From positions 4,120,682 through 4,184,681 of the forward strand of contig OY282374.1 in the NCBI GenBank assembly GCA_958295815.1: a stretch of DNA of 64,000 bases, read 5' to 3'. A program made the translations under genes and the position numbers. The notes below the pieces were generated by a model, which saw only the letters and a program-made list of their open reading frames with translations, did no database searches and was not told the origin of the DNA. Of the stretch, positions 36,574 through 45,406 are shown one piece after another. This DNA comes from Candidatus Poribacteria bacterium. Its GTDB lineage: Bacteria; Poribacteria; WGA-4E; WGA-3G. The stretch's first letter is position 1, and every line of letters starts with the position of its first letter.

Positions 36574-36981
36574 CTATACAAGTTGTGTTTGCACAATTTC
36601 TACGACAGCACCCAGAGCTTCTAATTGTTTCTTCGCGCTTTTAGCTTCTGCATGGCTCATCCGCTTTTGAATAACGACTGGGGCAGATTCAACCAGTTCC
36701 TTCGTTTCTCGTAATCCAAACCCAGTAATGGAACGAACCTTCTTAACAACAAGCATCTTTTGAGATCCGAAATCTTTCAGCTGCACATCAAACGTTGCGC
36801 CATTAGGAAAAGACGAACTCTCTAATCCGCTTGCTGCTTCATTAGTTCGCTCAAGATGTTCCTCAATCTTATCCAATCTTTTTCTAACAACCTTGAGCTC
36901 CCTGTACACTTCCAAGAGATAATAGCAAACCATACCAACTAAAACAGTGAAAATGCCACGAAGCAGCAAACTGAAATCCAT
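36574..36981 (-). CDS. Membrane-anchored ribosomal L7/L12 C-terminal-domain protein
   Basis: A 135-residue protein. Residues about 8-24 form one transmembrane helix, 25-50 a charged coiled-coil segment, and 62-135 a domain matching the C-terminal domain of ribosomal L7/L12 (FDVQLKDFG, KKVRSITGFGLRETKELVESAP, HAEAKSAKKQLEALGAVVEI). In L12 this domain binds translational GTPases and factors. The L12 N-terminal dimerisation domain is absent and a membrane helix takes its place, so this is not rplL. A role in placing a translation or GTPase partner at the membrane is a guess. It lies 47 bp downstream of moeB on the same strand. Confidence 0.8.
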   Translation of the reverse strand: MDFSLLLRGIFTVLVGMVCYYLLEVYRELKVVRKRLDKIEEHLERTNEAASGLESSSFPNGATFDVQLKDFGSQKMLVVKKVRSITGFGLRETKELVESAPVVIQKRMSHAEAKSAKKQLEALGAVVEIVQTQLV

Positions 36982-37028
36982 TACCCTATCCTTCTCTAAT
37001 GGATGCGACTATTGGAGATGTCCCTTAC

Positions 37029-37835
37029 CTACCACCGCACTTGGCAGAATTCTTCATAGTCAATCAGTTCGTGGATAGTAGGATTCTCACCACACATCGG
37101 GCATCCCTCATCTTGACGGAGTTTCAGCCTTCTGAAATCCATCGTCAGGGCATTGAAAAGTAGAAGGTCTCCGATTAACGGTTCGCCGATATCCAGCAGG
37201 ACTTTAATCGCTTCAACGGCTTGGATTGTCCCGATAATACCGGGTAATACGCCAAAGACACCTGCTTCTTGGCAGCTTGGCACCATACCGGGTGGCGGTG
37301 GTTCGGGATAGAGGCATCGGTAACAGGGTCCCTTGCCTGGGTAAAAGACGGTGACCTGTCCTTCAAACTGGAAGATACTTCCATGGACAATCGGTTTGCC
37401 TAACATAACGGAGGCGTCGTTGAGGAGGTAGCGCGTCGGTAAGTTATCGCATCCGTCCACAATTAAGTCGTATTGTTCGAGAATCTGGAAGGCGTTTTCC
37501 GATGTGATGCGTTCATTGTAAGGGATCACCTTGACATCCGGGTTCATCTCTGCGATAGAGGCTTCCGCGGATTTTGTCTTCGGGATACCGATGTCGCTGG
37601 TACCGTGTAAAATTTGCCGTTGCAAATTGCTGAGGTCAACGACATCATCATCAATGATACCGAGTGTGCCGACGCCTGCAGCAGCGAGATACACACCAAC
37701 CGGGGATCCGAGTCCACCGGCACCAATGAGTAGCACCTTCGATTCCAGCAGCCGCGTCTGTCCCATCCCGCCGACCTCTTTGAGGATGATGTGCCGACTG
37801 TAGCGTTCAATCTGTTCGTTGCTGAAATTAAACAT
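37029..37835 (-). CDS. moeB: MoeB/ThiF-type adenylyltransferase
   Basis: A 268-residue E1-like enzyme that adenylates the C-terminal glycine of a sulfur-carrier protein (MoaD or ThiS type). The nucleotide loop GAGGLGSP is at 38-45, RQILH and D130 (DGCDN) fit the family, and two CxxC pairs (C171/C174, C245/C248) bind structural zinc. No rhodanese domain is fused. It starts 5 bp after an unknown gene, so they are co-transcribed. The carrier-protein partner is not in the window. Confidence 0.92.
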   Translation of the reverse strand: MFNFSNEQIERYSRHIILKEVGGMGQTRLLESKVLLIGAGGLGSPVGVYLAAAGVGTLGIIDDDVVDLSNLQRQILHGTSDIGIPKTKSAEASIAEMNPDVKVIPYNERITSENAFQILEQYDLIVDGCDNLPTRYLLNDASVMLGKPIVHGSIFQFEGQVTVFYPGKGPCYRCLYPEPPPPGMVPSCQEAGVFGVLPGIIGTIQAVEAIKVLLDIGEPLIGDLLLFNALTMDFRRLKLRQDEGCPMCGENPTIHELIDYEEFCQVRW

Positions 37836-37840
37836 CTATC

Positions 37841-38419
37841 TTACCCTCCGAGATTGGCAAGGAGTTCTGAAATCGGTTTATCTGAATTTGCCGAGATCCG
37901 TAAGGCAAAGCGTTCGCGGGGATCTTCAGAGGTGCGTTCCACCGTGAAGTCGTCTCCACCATACATCTGTTCAAGGACGGGTGCGAGTTCTGCCTGAATC
38001 GAAGCTGCGATTTCCGGTGTATTCGGTGCGATATGTCGGTTGTTTATCATAAACAGGAGATCTGCGCCGTTGAAATGCACGGCATTTTCCAACTCCGCCG
38101 ATGCTTCAAGGAGTTCGCATTTAGAGAGCACCTCTGTGAGTGCTTCGCGAATCTTTTCAGCGTTTTCCCCATCAATCGCATGCTTTCGATTGTAGAGAAA
38201 TCCAGGCTGATGGTAAGCACTGTCAATACTGTAATTGGCTTGCTTCAAAATCAGCAGTACACCCGGTCCTGCATCGACATGTGAATAGTCGGCATAGTTC
38301 AAGTAGTCGTCTGAATCAGCTTCCTCCATCCAGCGGTTGAAGACCTTGATGAAGTTCGTGTAGTTGATTTCGCTATCTTCGGTTGTGAAAACCTTAACAT
38401 TAATCTGTTGTAGATCCAT
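37841..38419 (-). CDS. Hypothetical protein upstream of moeB
   Basis: A 192-residue soluble protein with no signal peptide or membrane helix and no family I recognise. Features: an acidic N-terminal half (MEEADSDDYLNYADYSHVD) with GPGVLLILKQANYSID, a YNRKHAIDGENAEKI segment, and a C-terminal part with a SIQAELAPVLEQMYGG helix. It is transcribed 5 bp ahead of moeB from a promoter about 190 bp upstream. Linkage suggests a job connected with the MoeB-dependent sulfur carrier or its substrate, but this is only context. Confidence 0.75.
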   Translation of the reverse strand: MDLQQINVKVFTTEDSEINYTNFIKVFNRWMEEADSDDYLNYADYSHVDAGPGVLLILKQANYSIDSAYHQPGFLYNRKHAIDGENAEKIREALTEVLSKCELLEASAELENAVHFNGADLLFMINNRHIAPNTPEIAASIQAELAPVLEQMYGGDDFTVERTSEDPRERFALRISANSDKPISELLANLGG

Positions 38420-38601
38420 TCTGCTAAAAAATTTCCTTTCGTGGGTAACAAGAGGGTTGAGTACAAATCCGTTCTACATAGTTATTCATTTTCTCCACGA
38501 GTATATTGCATCGCAGCCAGCACCATCAGTGTAACTTACTGAATGTTTGTGGTGTTCACAGCACTGGTCGTCGTTGAATTCATCACACTTTGTTTTTTTC
38601 A

Positions 38602-38630
38602 ATTATACTGTAAATTGGCAGGAAAGTCAA
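38602..38630 (-). promoter_or_regulatory. Promoter of the hypothetical-moeB operon
   Basis: On the minus strand TTGACT (38630-38625), 17 bp, TATAAT (38607-38602). It sits at the edge of the antitoxin gene and about 180 bp before the start at 38419. Confidence 0.65.
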
Positions 38631-38631
38631 T

Positions 38632-39027
38632 TTATTGTAACGAAGTCGGGCTTTCTGCGACGTGTGCCGATGCGTTTCGCGCCTCCAACTCGTCCGTATC
38701 GGTTTCAAGGTTGGAGTTCTTGTGGGCACGAGGCTTGATCGAAAGTTGATAACCGAGCGCGCTAAGGACTGTTCCAAGAACGTCAAGTAGGGACGGACCA
38801 TCGTCGGATAGCACTTTTGAAAGCACTTCTGGATCCATATCGGTCTGCTTTGCCAGTTCAGAAACCCCGCCTTGTGCCTCAACAACCGTTTGGAGTGCCC
38901 TCAGAACCACCGTACAGTTTCCATCAATTTGATAGTCGTCAAGAATTGCTTGGAGATAGCCAATCGCCCTCTCACGATCAGCAAGTTTTTCGATGAGGTA
39001 CTCGCGCCATATTCCCATTTTTCGCAT
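38632..39027 (-). CDS. HigA-type antitoxin (addiction module antidote)
   Basis: A 131-residue HTH protein of the probable addiction module antidote family (TIGR02684). It has IGYLQAILDDYQ, LRALQTVVEAQGGVSELAKQTDM (HTH) and LLDVLGTVLSALGYQLSIKP. It neutralises the upstream toxin and probably represses the operon. ATG at 39027 overlaps the toxin stop by one base (TAATG), giving coupling. The 20-30 C-terminal residues beyond the family core are unrelated. Confidence 0.88.
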   Translation of the reverse strand: MRKMGIWREYLIEKLADRERAIGYLQAILDDYQIDGNCTVVLRALQTVVEAQGGVSELAKQTDMDPEVLSKVLSDDGPSLLDVLGTVLSALGYQLSIKPRAHKNSNLETDTDELEARNASAHVAESPTSLQ

Positions 39028-39362
39028 TAGCGCATCTCCTTGTATTCCAACCAATAAATTTTTGCCCGCTCAATGTCGCGCGTCTGTGATGATTTGTCAC
39101 CACCACAGAGTAGAAGAATGATCGTATTACCTACCTGCCCAAAATAGATTCGGTAGCCTGCTCCAAAGTGAAGACGTAGCTCAAAAACACCTTTACCAAC
39201 AACTCGACAATCACTAAAATTACCATCTTCAAGCCGTTCAAGCCGTGCCAAAATCCGGTCTTGCATACTTGTATCTTGAATTGACTCCAACCATTCGGTA
39301 AAAGGTCGCCGCCCGTTTGGAAGGCAATAGATTTGGATTTCTCGTGGATGTACATCACGCAT
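39027..39362 (-). CDS. HigB/RelE-type toxin (addiction module killer protein)
   Basis: A 111-residue RelE/ParE-superfamily protein of the TIGR02683 family: PFTEWLESI, LARLERLEDGNFSDCRVVGKGVFELRLHFGAGYRIYF and GGDKSSQTRDIERAKIYW. Related toxins cut mRNA on the ribosome or block replication; the active mode cannot be told here. The gene order is toxin first, then antitoxin, as in HigBA. The start is ATG at 39362, with GAG upstream. Confidence 0.9.
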   Translation of the reverse strand: MRDVHPREIQIYCLPNGRRPFTEWLESIQDTSMQDRILARLERLEDGNFSDCRVVGKGVFELRLHFGAGYRIYFGQVGNTIILLLCGGDKSSQTRDIERAKIYWLEYKEMR

Positions 39363-39524
39363 TACAGATTAATTCATTCTCCTGTACAACCTCGATAATC
39401 CGCTATTTTGCACAGTGTAGCTATTGAAAAAAATTAGGGCGTTTGCTTGCCCACACCCGTCCGGACGCGGGCAGCAATCGCCAGTAGTGTGAAACTCAGT
39501 TACAATGAACAGAAATCCTGAAAT

Positions 39525-41972
39525 TTACTCACCCTTGCGAACAGTAAGGCGGTAGTGCTTTCCAACCTTCTTAGTGTCAACGACTTCGTGTCCATCGTTG
39601 GTCAGACTCACTGGGACGTTCTGAATCGGTTCACCGTCATCAATGGTAACCTCAAGAAGCTGACCGAGATCCATCGTCTCCAAGCGGATTTTTGCTTGGA
39701 CGTAGTTGAACGGACAGGCGACACCTTTGAGATCGAGGCTATCAACGATTTCTTCAACGGGTTTCGTCTTTTTGACAACCCTTGGCTTCCGTGCTGAACG
39801 GCGCGAGCGACGTGCTTTGCGACGGCTCTCTTCCTCTTCCTCTTCCTTAATGCGCATACGATTATACACGTTATGCGATTCTTCTACGAAGAGTGTGGCT
39901 TCTTCTACGCGGCGGTGCGCTAACTCGTGGTCGAAAGTAGAACTATCTTCTTCCGTTGCCTTGAAGATATGTGCACCATAACCGGGGAAGAAGTTACCCG
40001 GCTCGAAGAAATGGGTCCGGAATTCGTTGACAGTGGTTGCATCGTCAATATACTGCAACCCTACCGTCGTCAAGATGCCGTCGGCGGCTCTGATCATTGC
40101 ATTAAAAGCCCCCTCGGCGGAATCCTGATATTCACCCTTCTCTAAGTTCAAGCCAGATTCATAGATAAGCCGATCTGCTTCCTCTAACTTCATGGAGACA
40201 AGTGCGACTACCTCTCCTGCACACTCACCGACACCGGTTTTGAGTTGGTAATCTTTCGTGTCGCCAGTGTCCACATAATACTCTGGAGCTTCCTCATAAG
40301 ACGGAATCTTATCGTATTTGGACAAGATCTGCTTGATCTCCGCCTTACCGAGCCGTCCGACATAGTCGGTGAAAGACTCTTCGTCATTCCGTTCAGCTGT
40401 GTACTTCCCAGTCAACTCTTCGATAAACGCCGGGATAAACTTGCCGTGGATTTTACCAGTAGCAAGTCCGTAGGAACTGGCGTTCTCGATCATGTGTCCA
40501 CCGAGTAGCACCTGATAGTAAGGCGCGATATGTTCACCCATGCGTCGGGAAGAACCGAAGAAACCAATATTCGCAATATGATGCTGTCCGCAGGAATTCG
40601 GACATCCGCTAATCTTAATCCGAAAATCTTTGATTTCATTCTGCACACCGGTTTCAATGAAATGATTCCGCAAGTGCGCTGCCAGACCACGTGAAGAAGA
40701 GACACCGAGTTTACAGGAGTCAGTGCCTGGACATGCAGTAATATCAACCATAGATTCTGCGCCAGCGTCGCCGAGACCGATCGCCTTCAGTTCGCGATAG
40801 AGCGCGGGGAGATCCGTCATCGTCACCCAACGGAGAACGATGTTCTGTTCGACTGTGGCACGAATGGTGTCTTTCACATATTTCCGAGAAATATCTGCCA
40901 AAACACGCGTCTGATCTGAGGTAATATCCCCAAGAGGTAACGTAATCGTTACAAAAGCGTAACCTGGTTGACTCTGTAACTGCACATTAGATTGATACCA
41001 CTCTTCAAACCCTTCGGGTTTCACTGTGCCGTTGAGCTGCGTCGGTGCTTTGAGAGGACTCTCATCGTAAGCGTCGAGATTGTCTAAATATGCTGTCCAT
41101 ACCGGATCGTGACGTAGCGTAGCCCGATCTTCAAGCACCAGTCTACGGAATTCCTCAATGCCGTATTTGGCGATGACAAACTTTAAACGAGCCTTATTTC
41201 GATTTCTGCGTTCACCTAAACGGGTGAAGACTCTGCAAATTGATTGTGAAATCGGGAGGAGTTCCTCTGCGGAGACAAAATCGTCAAAGATTTTCGCTTG
41301 ATGCGGAACTGCACCGAGACCGCCGCCAACGTAGAGTTTAAAACCGCGTTTGACTTCACCGTCCACCTCTTTGACGGCAGCGACTGCACCGATGTCGTGC
41401 ATGTTTGCTAAACCGCAAGCGTGTTCTTCACATCCAGAAAACGCAATTTTGAACTTACGACCAAAATCTTGGGCATCTGGGTGCCCCAAAAGGAATGCAG
41501 ACAACGCCTTAGAGTAGGGCGTTACGTCAAAGGTCTCATCTTGGCACACACCACTGAGAGGACACGCTGTGACGTTTCGCACAACATTACCGCACGCTTC
41601 TTTTGTGGTAATGTCAACGCTCGCAAGACGGCGCATCAGTTCAGGCGTGTTGTTGATGTCCACATAGTGGTATTGTACATCTTGGCGGGTCGTAATGTGG
41701 ATGATGTTGTCGGAAAATTCTTCGCCGACATCCGCAAGCATTTCAAGCTGCGCTGCTGTGAGTCCGCCAAATGGGATTTTGACACGGATCATCTGCGACC
41801 GATCATCGCGTTGTCCGTAAACCCCGTGTCGAAGTCTAAACTCGGTAAAGAGGGTCTCTTCCACCTGACCGGCTTGGACCCGACCGAGTTGAATCTCATA
41901 AATTTCAATTTCGCGGGCAACATCCGACGGGATAGCAGATGCATCGTAAGCGCCCGCGTATTCAGTAGCCAT
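39525..41972 (-). CDS. Nitrite/sulfite reductase fused to a TusA-like domain
   Basis: An 815-residue fusion. Residues 1-540 form two pseudo-symmetric nitrite/sulfite-reductase halves. Siroheme/[4Fe-4S] ligands are C414 and C420 (CPGTDSC) and C457 and C461 (GCPNSC). Residues about 590-705 are a helical domain, perhaps HEPN-like; 706-740 is a Glu/Arg/Lys-rich linker; 745-812 is a TusA/SirA-type domain (LDLKGVACPFNYVQAKIRLE) with sulfur-carrying Cys753. The first half also has C137-x5-C143 and C181-x4-C186 at equivalent positions. An assimilatory sulfite reductase that hands sulfur to its own TusA domain is the simplest reading; nitrite reduction is the alternative. No cys or nir genes are beside it. 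Confidence 0.88.
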   Translation of the reverse strand: MATEYAGAYDASAIPSDVAREIEIYEIQLGRVQAGQVEETLFTEFRLRHGVYGQRDDRSQMIRVKIPFGGLTAAQLEMLADVGEEFSDNIIHITTRQDVQYHYVDINNTPELMRRLASVDITTKEACGNVVRNVTACPLSGVCQDETFDVTPYSKALSAFLLGHPDAQDFGRKFKIAFSGCEEHACGLANMHDIGAVAAVKEVDGEVKRGFKLYVGGGLGAVPHQAKIFDDFVSAEELLPISQSICRVFTRLGERRNRNKARLKFVIAKYGIEEFRRLVLEDRATLRHDPVWTAYLDNLDAYDESPLKAPTQLNGTVKPEGFEEWYQSNVQLQSQPGYAFVTITLPLGDITSDQTRVLADISRKYVKDTIRATVEQNIVLRWVTMTDLPALYRELKAIGLGDAGAESMVDITACPGTDSCKLGVSSSRGLAAHLRNHFIETGVQNEIKDFRIKISGCPNSCGQHHIANIGFFGSSRRMGEHIAPYYQVLLGGHMIENASSYGLATGKIHGKFIPAFIEELTGKYTAERNDEESFTDYVGRLGKAEIKQILSKYDKIPSYEEAPEYYVDTGDTKDYQLKTGVGECAGEVVALVSMKLEEADRLIYESGLNLEKGEYQDSAEGAFNAMIRAADGILTTVGLQYIDDATTVNEFRTHFFEPGNFFPGYGAHIFKATEEDSSTFDHELAHRRVEEATLFVEESHNVYNRMRIKEEEEEESRRKARRSRRSARKPRVVKKTKPVEEIVDSLDLKGVACPFNYVQAKIRLETMDLGQLLEVTIDDGEPIQNVPVSLTNDGHEVVDTKKVGKHYRLTVRKGE

Positions 41973-42100
41973 TCTATACTCCTTGTAATAACCTCAGATT
42001 CATAGTATGCGTTGATTGATGTCCGATTGCTTCTATTTAGGCGAAGCTTGCAAGCCAATATTGCAGAGTATCCGTCATTAGAAACCTTATTAAATAGTAC

Positions 42101-42129
42101 AGTATACTATATAATGCAATAAAAAGCAA
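42101..42129 (-). promoter_or_regulatory. Promoter of the sulfite reductase-TusA gene
   Basis: On the minus strand TTGCTT (42129-42124), 17 bp, TATACT (42106-42101), about 125 bp upstream of the start. Confidence 0.55.
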
Positions 42130-42144
42130 GCCCAATCTTCTATT

Positions 42145-43239
42145 TTAACTTTCTGGCGCATCTCCCCAATCTGGAACTGGTAACAACTCACCATCACGTA
42201 GCGCAGACTGATGTGCGACAAATCCGGGGGCACAGTATCGAACCGCTTCCCAAACGTTGACACGCGGTAATCGCTGGCGATTGACAGCATCAACAAACTC
42301 GTGGACGAGATAGGCATGAGAACCGCCATGTCCACCGAGATCTGCCACCAATGCCTCTGGAAGGTCCTCGTGCAATCTTGAAGGTTCGACGCTCTCTCGT
42401 CCGTTTTTACCTGCCCAAACACTGCCCGCGAGGCTCTGCTCGTAACTACCTTCTGTTCCGTAAATACCGCTGACGCGCTCGGATCCAGGGTGTCCAATTC
42501 GTCGAAACTCACAGATTTGCATGGTCGCCCCATTGCTCATTGTGAAAAGCCCGACTTCATTAGAAAACGGGTTCTTGTGAATGGTATCCTCGCGAAACCA
42601 GTCGTCGTTTGGATAGACATATCCTTGTGCTGAAACCGATGTTGCGTATGCCTTCATAACGGAGATTGGAAAACAGGTCGAATGCGTCGGATAGTGCATC
42701 GGAATGCCGCCAGTCTTATCTCGACCCCACTGGACACCCCACCGATTTTTCGCTACGTCGTAGAGTCCGTGGTCCATGTCGTGAAAATATTCAGCGCGGC
42801 AGTGAACGAACTCACCGAACGCGCCTTCTGCCGCTTTCTGACGACAAAATGCCGTCTCTGGTCGAAAATAACTCGTCTCGCCGTTCATATAAATCATCCC
42901 TGTCCGCTCAACGGTTCTGACGAGTGCCTCACACTCATCTAAAGATGCAGCGGCGGGGACAGCGGTATAGACGTGCTTGCCCGATTCCATTGCTTGAATC
43001 GCTTGCGGGGCGTGCATCCAATGCTGAGTGATAATCACGAGCGCGTCTAAATCCGATTTGCAGATTTCATCAAGACTTGAATACGTCTCAGAAATCTCAA
43101 ACTGCTCTGCTCGCTTAGACAATCTGTCGGATCGCAAATCACACAGCGCGAGTCGATCTACATCTGGATGCGATTTATATGATTGGATGAACGACGGTCC
43201 GAACATCCCCAAGCCTACCATTCCGACACTGATACCCAT
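42145..43239 (-). CDS. Gfo/Idh/MocA family oxidoreductase
   Basis: A 364-residue NAD(P)-dependent dehydrogenase of the glucose-fructose oxidoreductase family. The N-terminal Rossmann loop is GMVGLGMFG, and the C-terminal alpha/beta domain starts around 130 with GEFVHCRAEYFHD. The EKP motif of the family is replaced by AVPAA (HVYTAVPAAAS), so the catalytic lysine is not obvious. ATG at 43239 has GGAGGAAAA ahead of it; the longer frame to 43284 would overlap the promoter. The gene faces away from a second Gfo/Idh gene with promoters between them. The substrate, probably a sugar or inositol derivative, is unknown. Confidence 0.88.
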   Translation of the reverse strand: MGISVGMVGLGMFGPSFIQSYKSHPDVDRLALCDLRSDRLSKRAEQFEISETYSSLDEICKSDLDALVIITQHWMHAPQAIQAMESGKHVYTAVPAAASLDECEALVRTVERTGMIYMNGETSYFRPETAFCRQKAAEGAFGEFVHCRAEYFHDMDHGLYDVAKNRWGVQWGRDKTGGIPMHYPTHSTCFPISVMKAYATSVSAQGYVYPNDDWFREDTIHKNPFSNEVGLFTMSNGATMQICEFRRIGHPGSERVSGIYGTEGSYEQSLAGSVWAGKNGRESVEPSRLHEDLPEALVADLGGHGGSHAYLVHEFVDAVNRQRLPRVNVWEAVRYCAPGFVAHQSALRDGELLPVPDWGDAPES

Positions 43240-43274
43240 CTGTTTTTCCTCCTCCAGGACTATTAATGACTCAG

Positions 43275-43352
43275 AAAATAGCATGTACTTGGATTGCTGT
43301 CAAGCATATTTTCAAAGATATATATTGACAAAACTACGGATCCGCTTATAAT
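43275..43352. promoter_or_regulatory. Divergent promoters of two Gfo/Idh genes
   Basis: Minus strand: TTGACA (43303-43298), 17 bp, TATTTT (43280-43275). Plus strand: TTGACA (43325-43330), 16 bp, TATAAT (43347-43352). The two -35 boxes are 21 bp apart, which would allow joint control. Confidence 0.65.
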
Positions 43353-43457
43353 GAAGATATAAAATCTGCTGTAGTGTATTACTTGCAAAGGTATATTCAG
43401 ATTGCGAGTTCCCCGCTACAGGCAAGATCAAACTGCATCTATTGGAAGGAATCTAAA

Positions 43458-44540
43458 ATGGCATTAAAAGTTGGCGTTGTCGGCATGAGCGGCATTGGAA
43501 ATAATCACGCGAATTGCCACGCGAATGACGACTTAGCGGAATTGGTTGCGGTGTGCGATATTGTGAAAGAACGTGCGGATAGTGCCGCAGAGCGTCTCGG
43601 CGTGAAGGCATATTATCGTTTAGCCGATATGATTGATGGCGAACCCGATCTGGACATCGTAGACGTTGGCACCGGTGGGAATGAGAATGGCAGTTGGCAC
43701 TATGAACCGACGATGGAGGCGTTGGAGAAAGGAAAGCATGTGCTCGTCGAGAAACCTATTTCCAACGACATCGGGCAAGCACGGGAGATGGTAGCGAAAG
43801 CCACAGAAGAAGATCTCTATCTCGGCTGTAACCTGAACCACTATTTCACACCGCCCGCGGAGCAAGCGAAAAAATACATTGAGGATGGACACATTGGGGA
43901 AATGGTCTACTGTCTTCACAAAATGGGATTTGCTGGTGGTGAATTCAACTATAGTTATTCAAAAGCCCCACGTTCCGATGGATTCCCCTATTTCCACGTG
44001 AAAGCTTTTCTGTCACACCCCTTCAGTGTGATGCGTCATTTCTGTGGCGACGTGACGCACGTGCAAGCCTTTATGGAACGTCCGCACTTCAGGCGCGACG
44101 CAGGAGATCTGATGGTCTCTATTAACGGTATCCATCTCCGATTTGAGAACGGATGTATCGGCTACTTACTGAGCCAACGTGGCGACGCGACATTCGGTCT
44201 CGGTGGCTGGTGGAGTGTTGAACTTGCTGGCACGCGCGGCACGTTCTGCATCGAAAACTGCATTGAGAAGGTAACATATTGGCCCTCTCCCGGTGCCCCC
44301 GATTTCCCTGACACAGAACCGATTGTCACCGAATCCGGCATCAGCGACTTCGGTGAGACGTTCCCACTTCGGATTCACGCGTTTTTAGAGGACATCACAA
44401 ACGGTGTTCCAAGAGAGCAGCTGCGTGCCTCTGGTAGAGATGCCCTTGCAGCACTTGAATACACTTGGGCAGCCATTGAATCTTATGAGCAGGGCGGTAT
44501 TTTGGTGCGTCCACAGCCGCTTCCGTCCCTAAAGGGCTAA
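43458..44540 (+). CDS. Gfo/Idh/MocA family oxidoreductase (second copy)
   Basis: A 360-residue Gfo/Idh/MocA protein. It begins MALKVGVVGMSGIG and has the conserved VLVEKPISND EKP motif, with Lys as the likely catalytic residue, then YLGCNLNHYFTP. It is thus a more regular family member than its divergent neighbour. ATG at 43458 is chosen, with GGAAGGA upstream; the frame extends 28 codons further without a site. A TIM-barrel isomerase gene follows 50 bp later, so the pair probably acts on one sugar substrate. Confidence 0.9.
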   Translation: MALKVGVVGMSGIGNNHANCHANDDLAELVAVCDIVKERADSAAERLGVKAYYRLADMIDGEPDLDIVDVGTGGNENGSWHYEPTMEALEKGKHVLVEKPISNDIGQAREMVAKATEEDLYLGCNLNHYFTPPAEQAKKYIEDGHIGEMVYCLHKMGFAGGEFNYSYSKAPRSDGFPYFHVKAFLSHPFSVMRHFCGDVTHVQAFMERPHFRRDAGDLMVSINGIHLRFENGCIGYLLSQRGDATFGLGGWWSVELAGTRGTFCIENCIEKVTYWPSPGAPDFPDTEPIVTESGISDFGETFPLRIHAFLEDITNGVPREQLRASGRDALAALEYTWAAIESYEQGGILVRPQPLPSLKG

Positions 44541-44590
44541 GTATAGAACAGGCGGGGCAATATCTGCCCCTATGGAAGGAGAAAGTACAT

Positions 44591-45388
44591 TTGAAATTAG
44601 GAGCAAATTCAGTGCTGTTCGGCGGTTACGACATGGAAACCGCCTTCAAACATATCGCCATGGCTGGCTACGATGGCATTGAACTTTCAGCAATCGACGG
44701 GATGAGCCAGCACCTCGTTCTCGCAAACTGGCAAGAACTCGCCGACGAAATCAAACGCCTCGCGAAAGACTATGAACTTGAGCTACTAGCAATGGAACAA
44801 CCGTCACGCGACCCAGAGCGGATGGAACTCGCATTCCAAGCCGCAGCTGAGATAGGTGTCCCAATTATTAACTGCGGTCCCGGTGGCGCATCGGACGATG
44901 AATCCGCCTGGCCCGAAGTCATCGATTCACTTGGCAACCTCTCAGCACGTGCAGAACACTACGGCGTAACTCTCTGCGTCAAAGCACACGTCGGTGCCAG
45001 CATTTATAATACCTCGACAACGCTCCGTGTGATGGAAGAAATTTCATCGCCAGCGTTTGGTATCGACATGGACCCATCTCACATCCATCGTGCAGACGAA
45101 AATCCGGTTGAGGCAATCGCTGCAGTAGTTTCACGCGTGAAACATGTGCATATCCGAGATTGCAAGGGAACACAACGCGGTCCCGGTACTCCTGAATTGC
45201 AGGCGAACGGGCGAGGTGACGTTGATCTTGTTGGCTATATCCGTGTTTTGCACGAAAATGGCTACACCGGTCCGCTGAACCTCGAAGTCATCGGTGCGAA
45301 AGAGTATAGCTTAGCACAGTGTTGCACTATCGCAGCAGAATCGCGCGGTCACATGCAAGCGTGCTTGCAGGCGTGTGGCGCACGTTAA
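44591..45388 (+). CDS. TIM-barrel sugar isomerase/epimerase
   Basis: A 265-residue xylose-isomerase-like TIM-barrel (AP-endonuclease 2 family) protein. It starts with TTG (MKLGANSVLFGGYD), preceded by AAGGAG. Family features are GYDGIELSAI, the metal-site region FGIDMDPSHIHRADENP and HVHIRDCKGT, and the end GPLNLEVIG. Such enzymes isomerise or epimerise keto-sugars or inositols. The Gfo/Idh oxidoreductase just upstream is the usual partner in inositol or sugar breakdown. Confidence 0.88.
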   Translation: MKLGANSVLFGGYDMETAFKHIAMAGYDGIELSAIDGMSQHLVLANWQELADEIKRLAKDYELELLAMEQPSRDPERMELAFQAAAEIGVPIINCGPGGASDDESAWPEVIDSLGNLSARAEHYGVTLCVKAHVGASIYNTSTTLRVMEEISSPAFGIDMDPSHIHRADENPVEAIAAVVSRVKHVHIRDCKGTQRGPGTPELQANGRGDVDLVGYIRVLHENGYTGPLNLEVIGAKEYSLAQCCTIAAESRGHMQACLQACGAR

Positions 45389-45406
45389 CCAAAACACAGA
45401 CCGCTC

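Noticed and set aside
43240..43284. Upstream start of the first Gfo/Idh gene
   Set aside because: It would overlap the -10 region of its promoter, while ATG at 43239 has a strong GGAGG.
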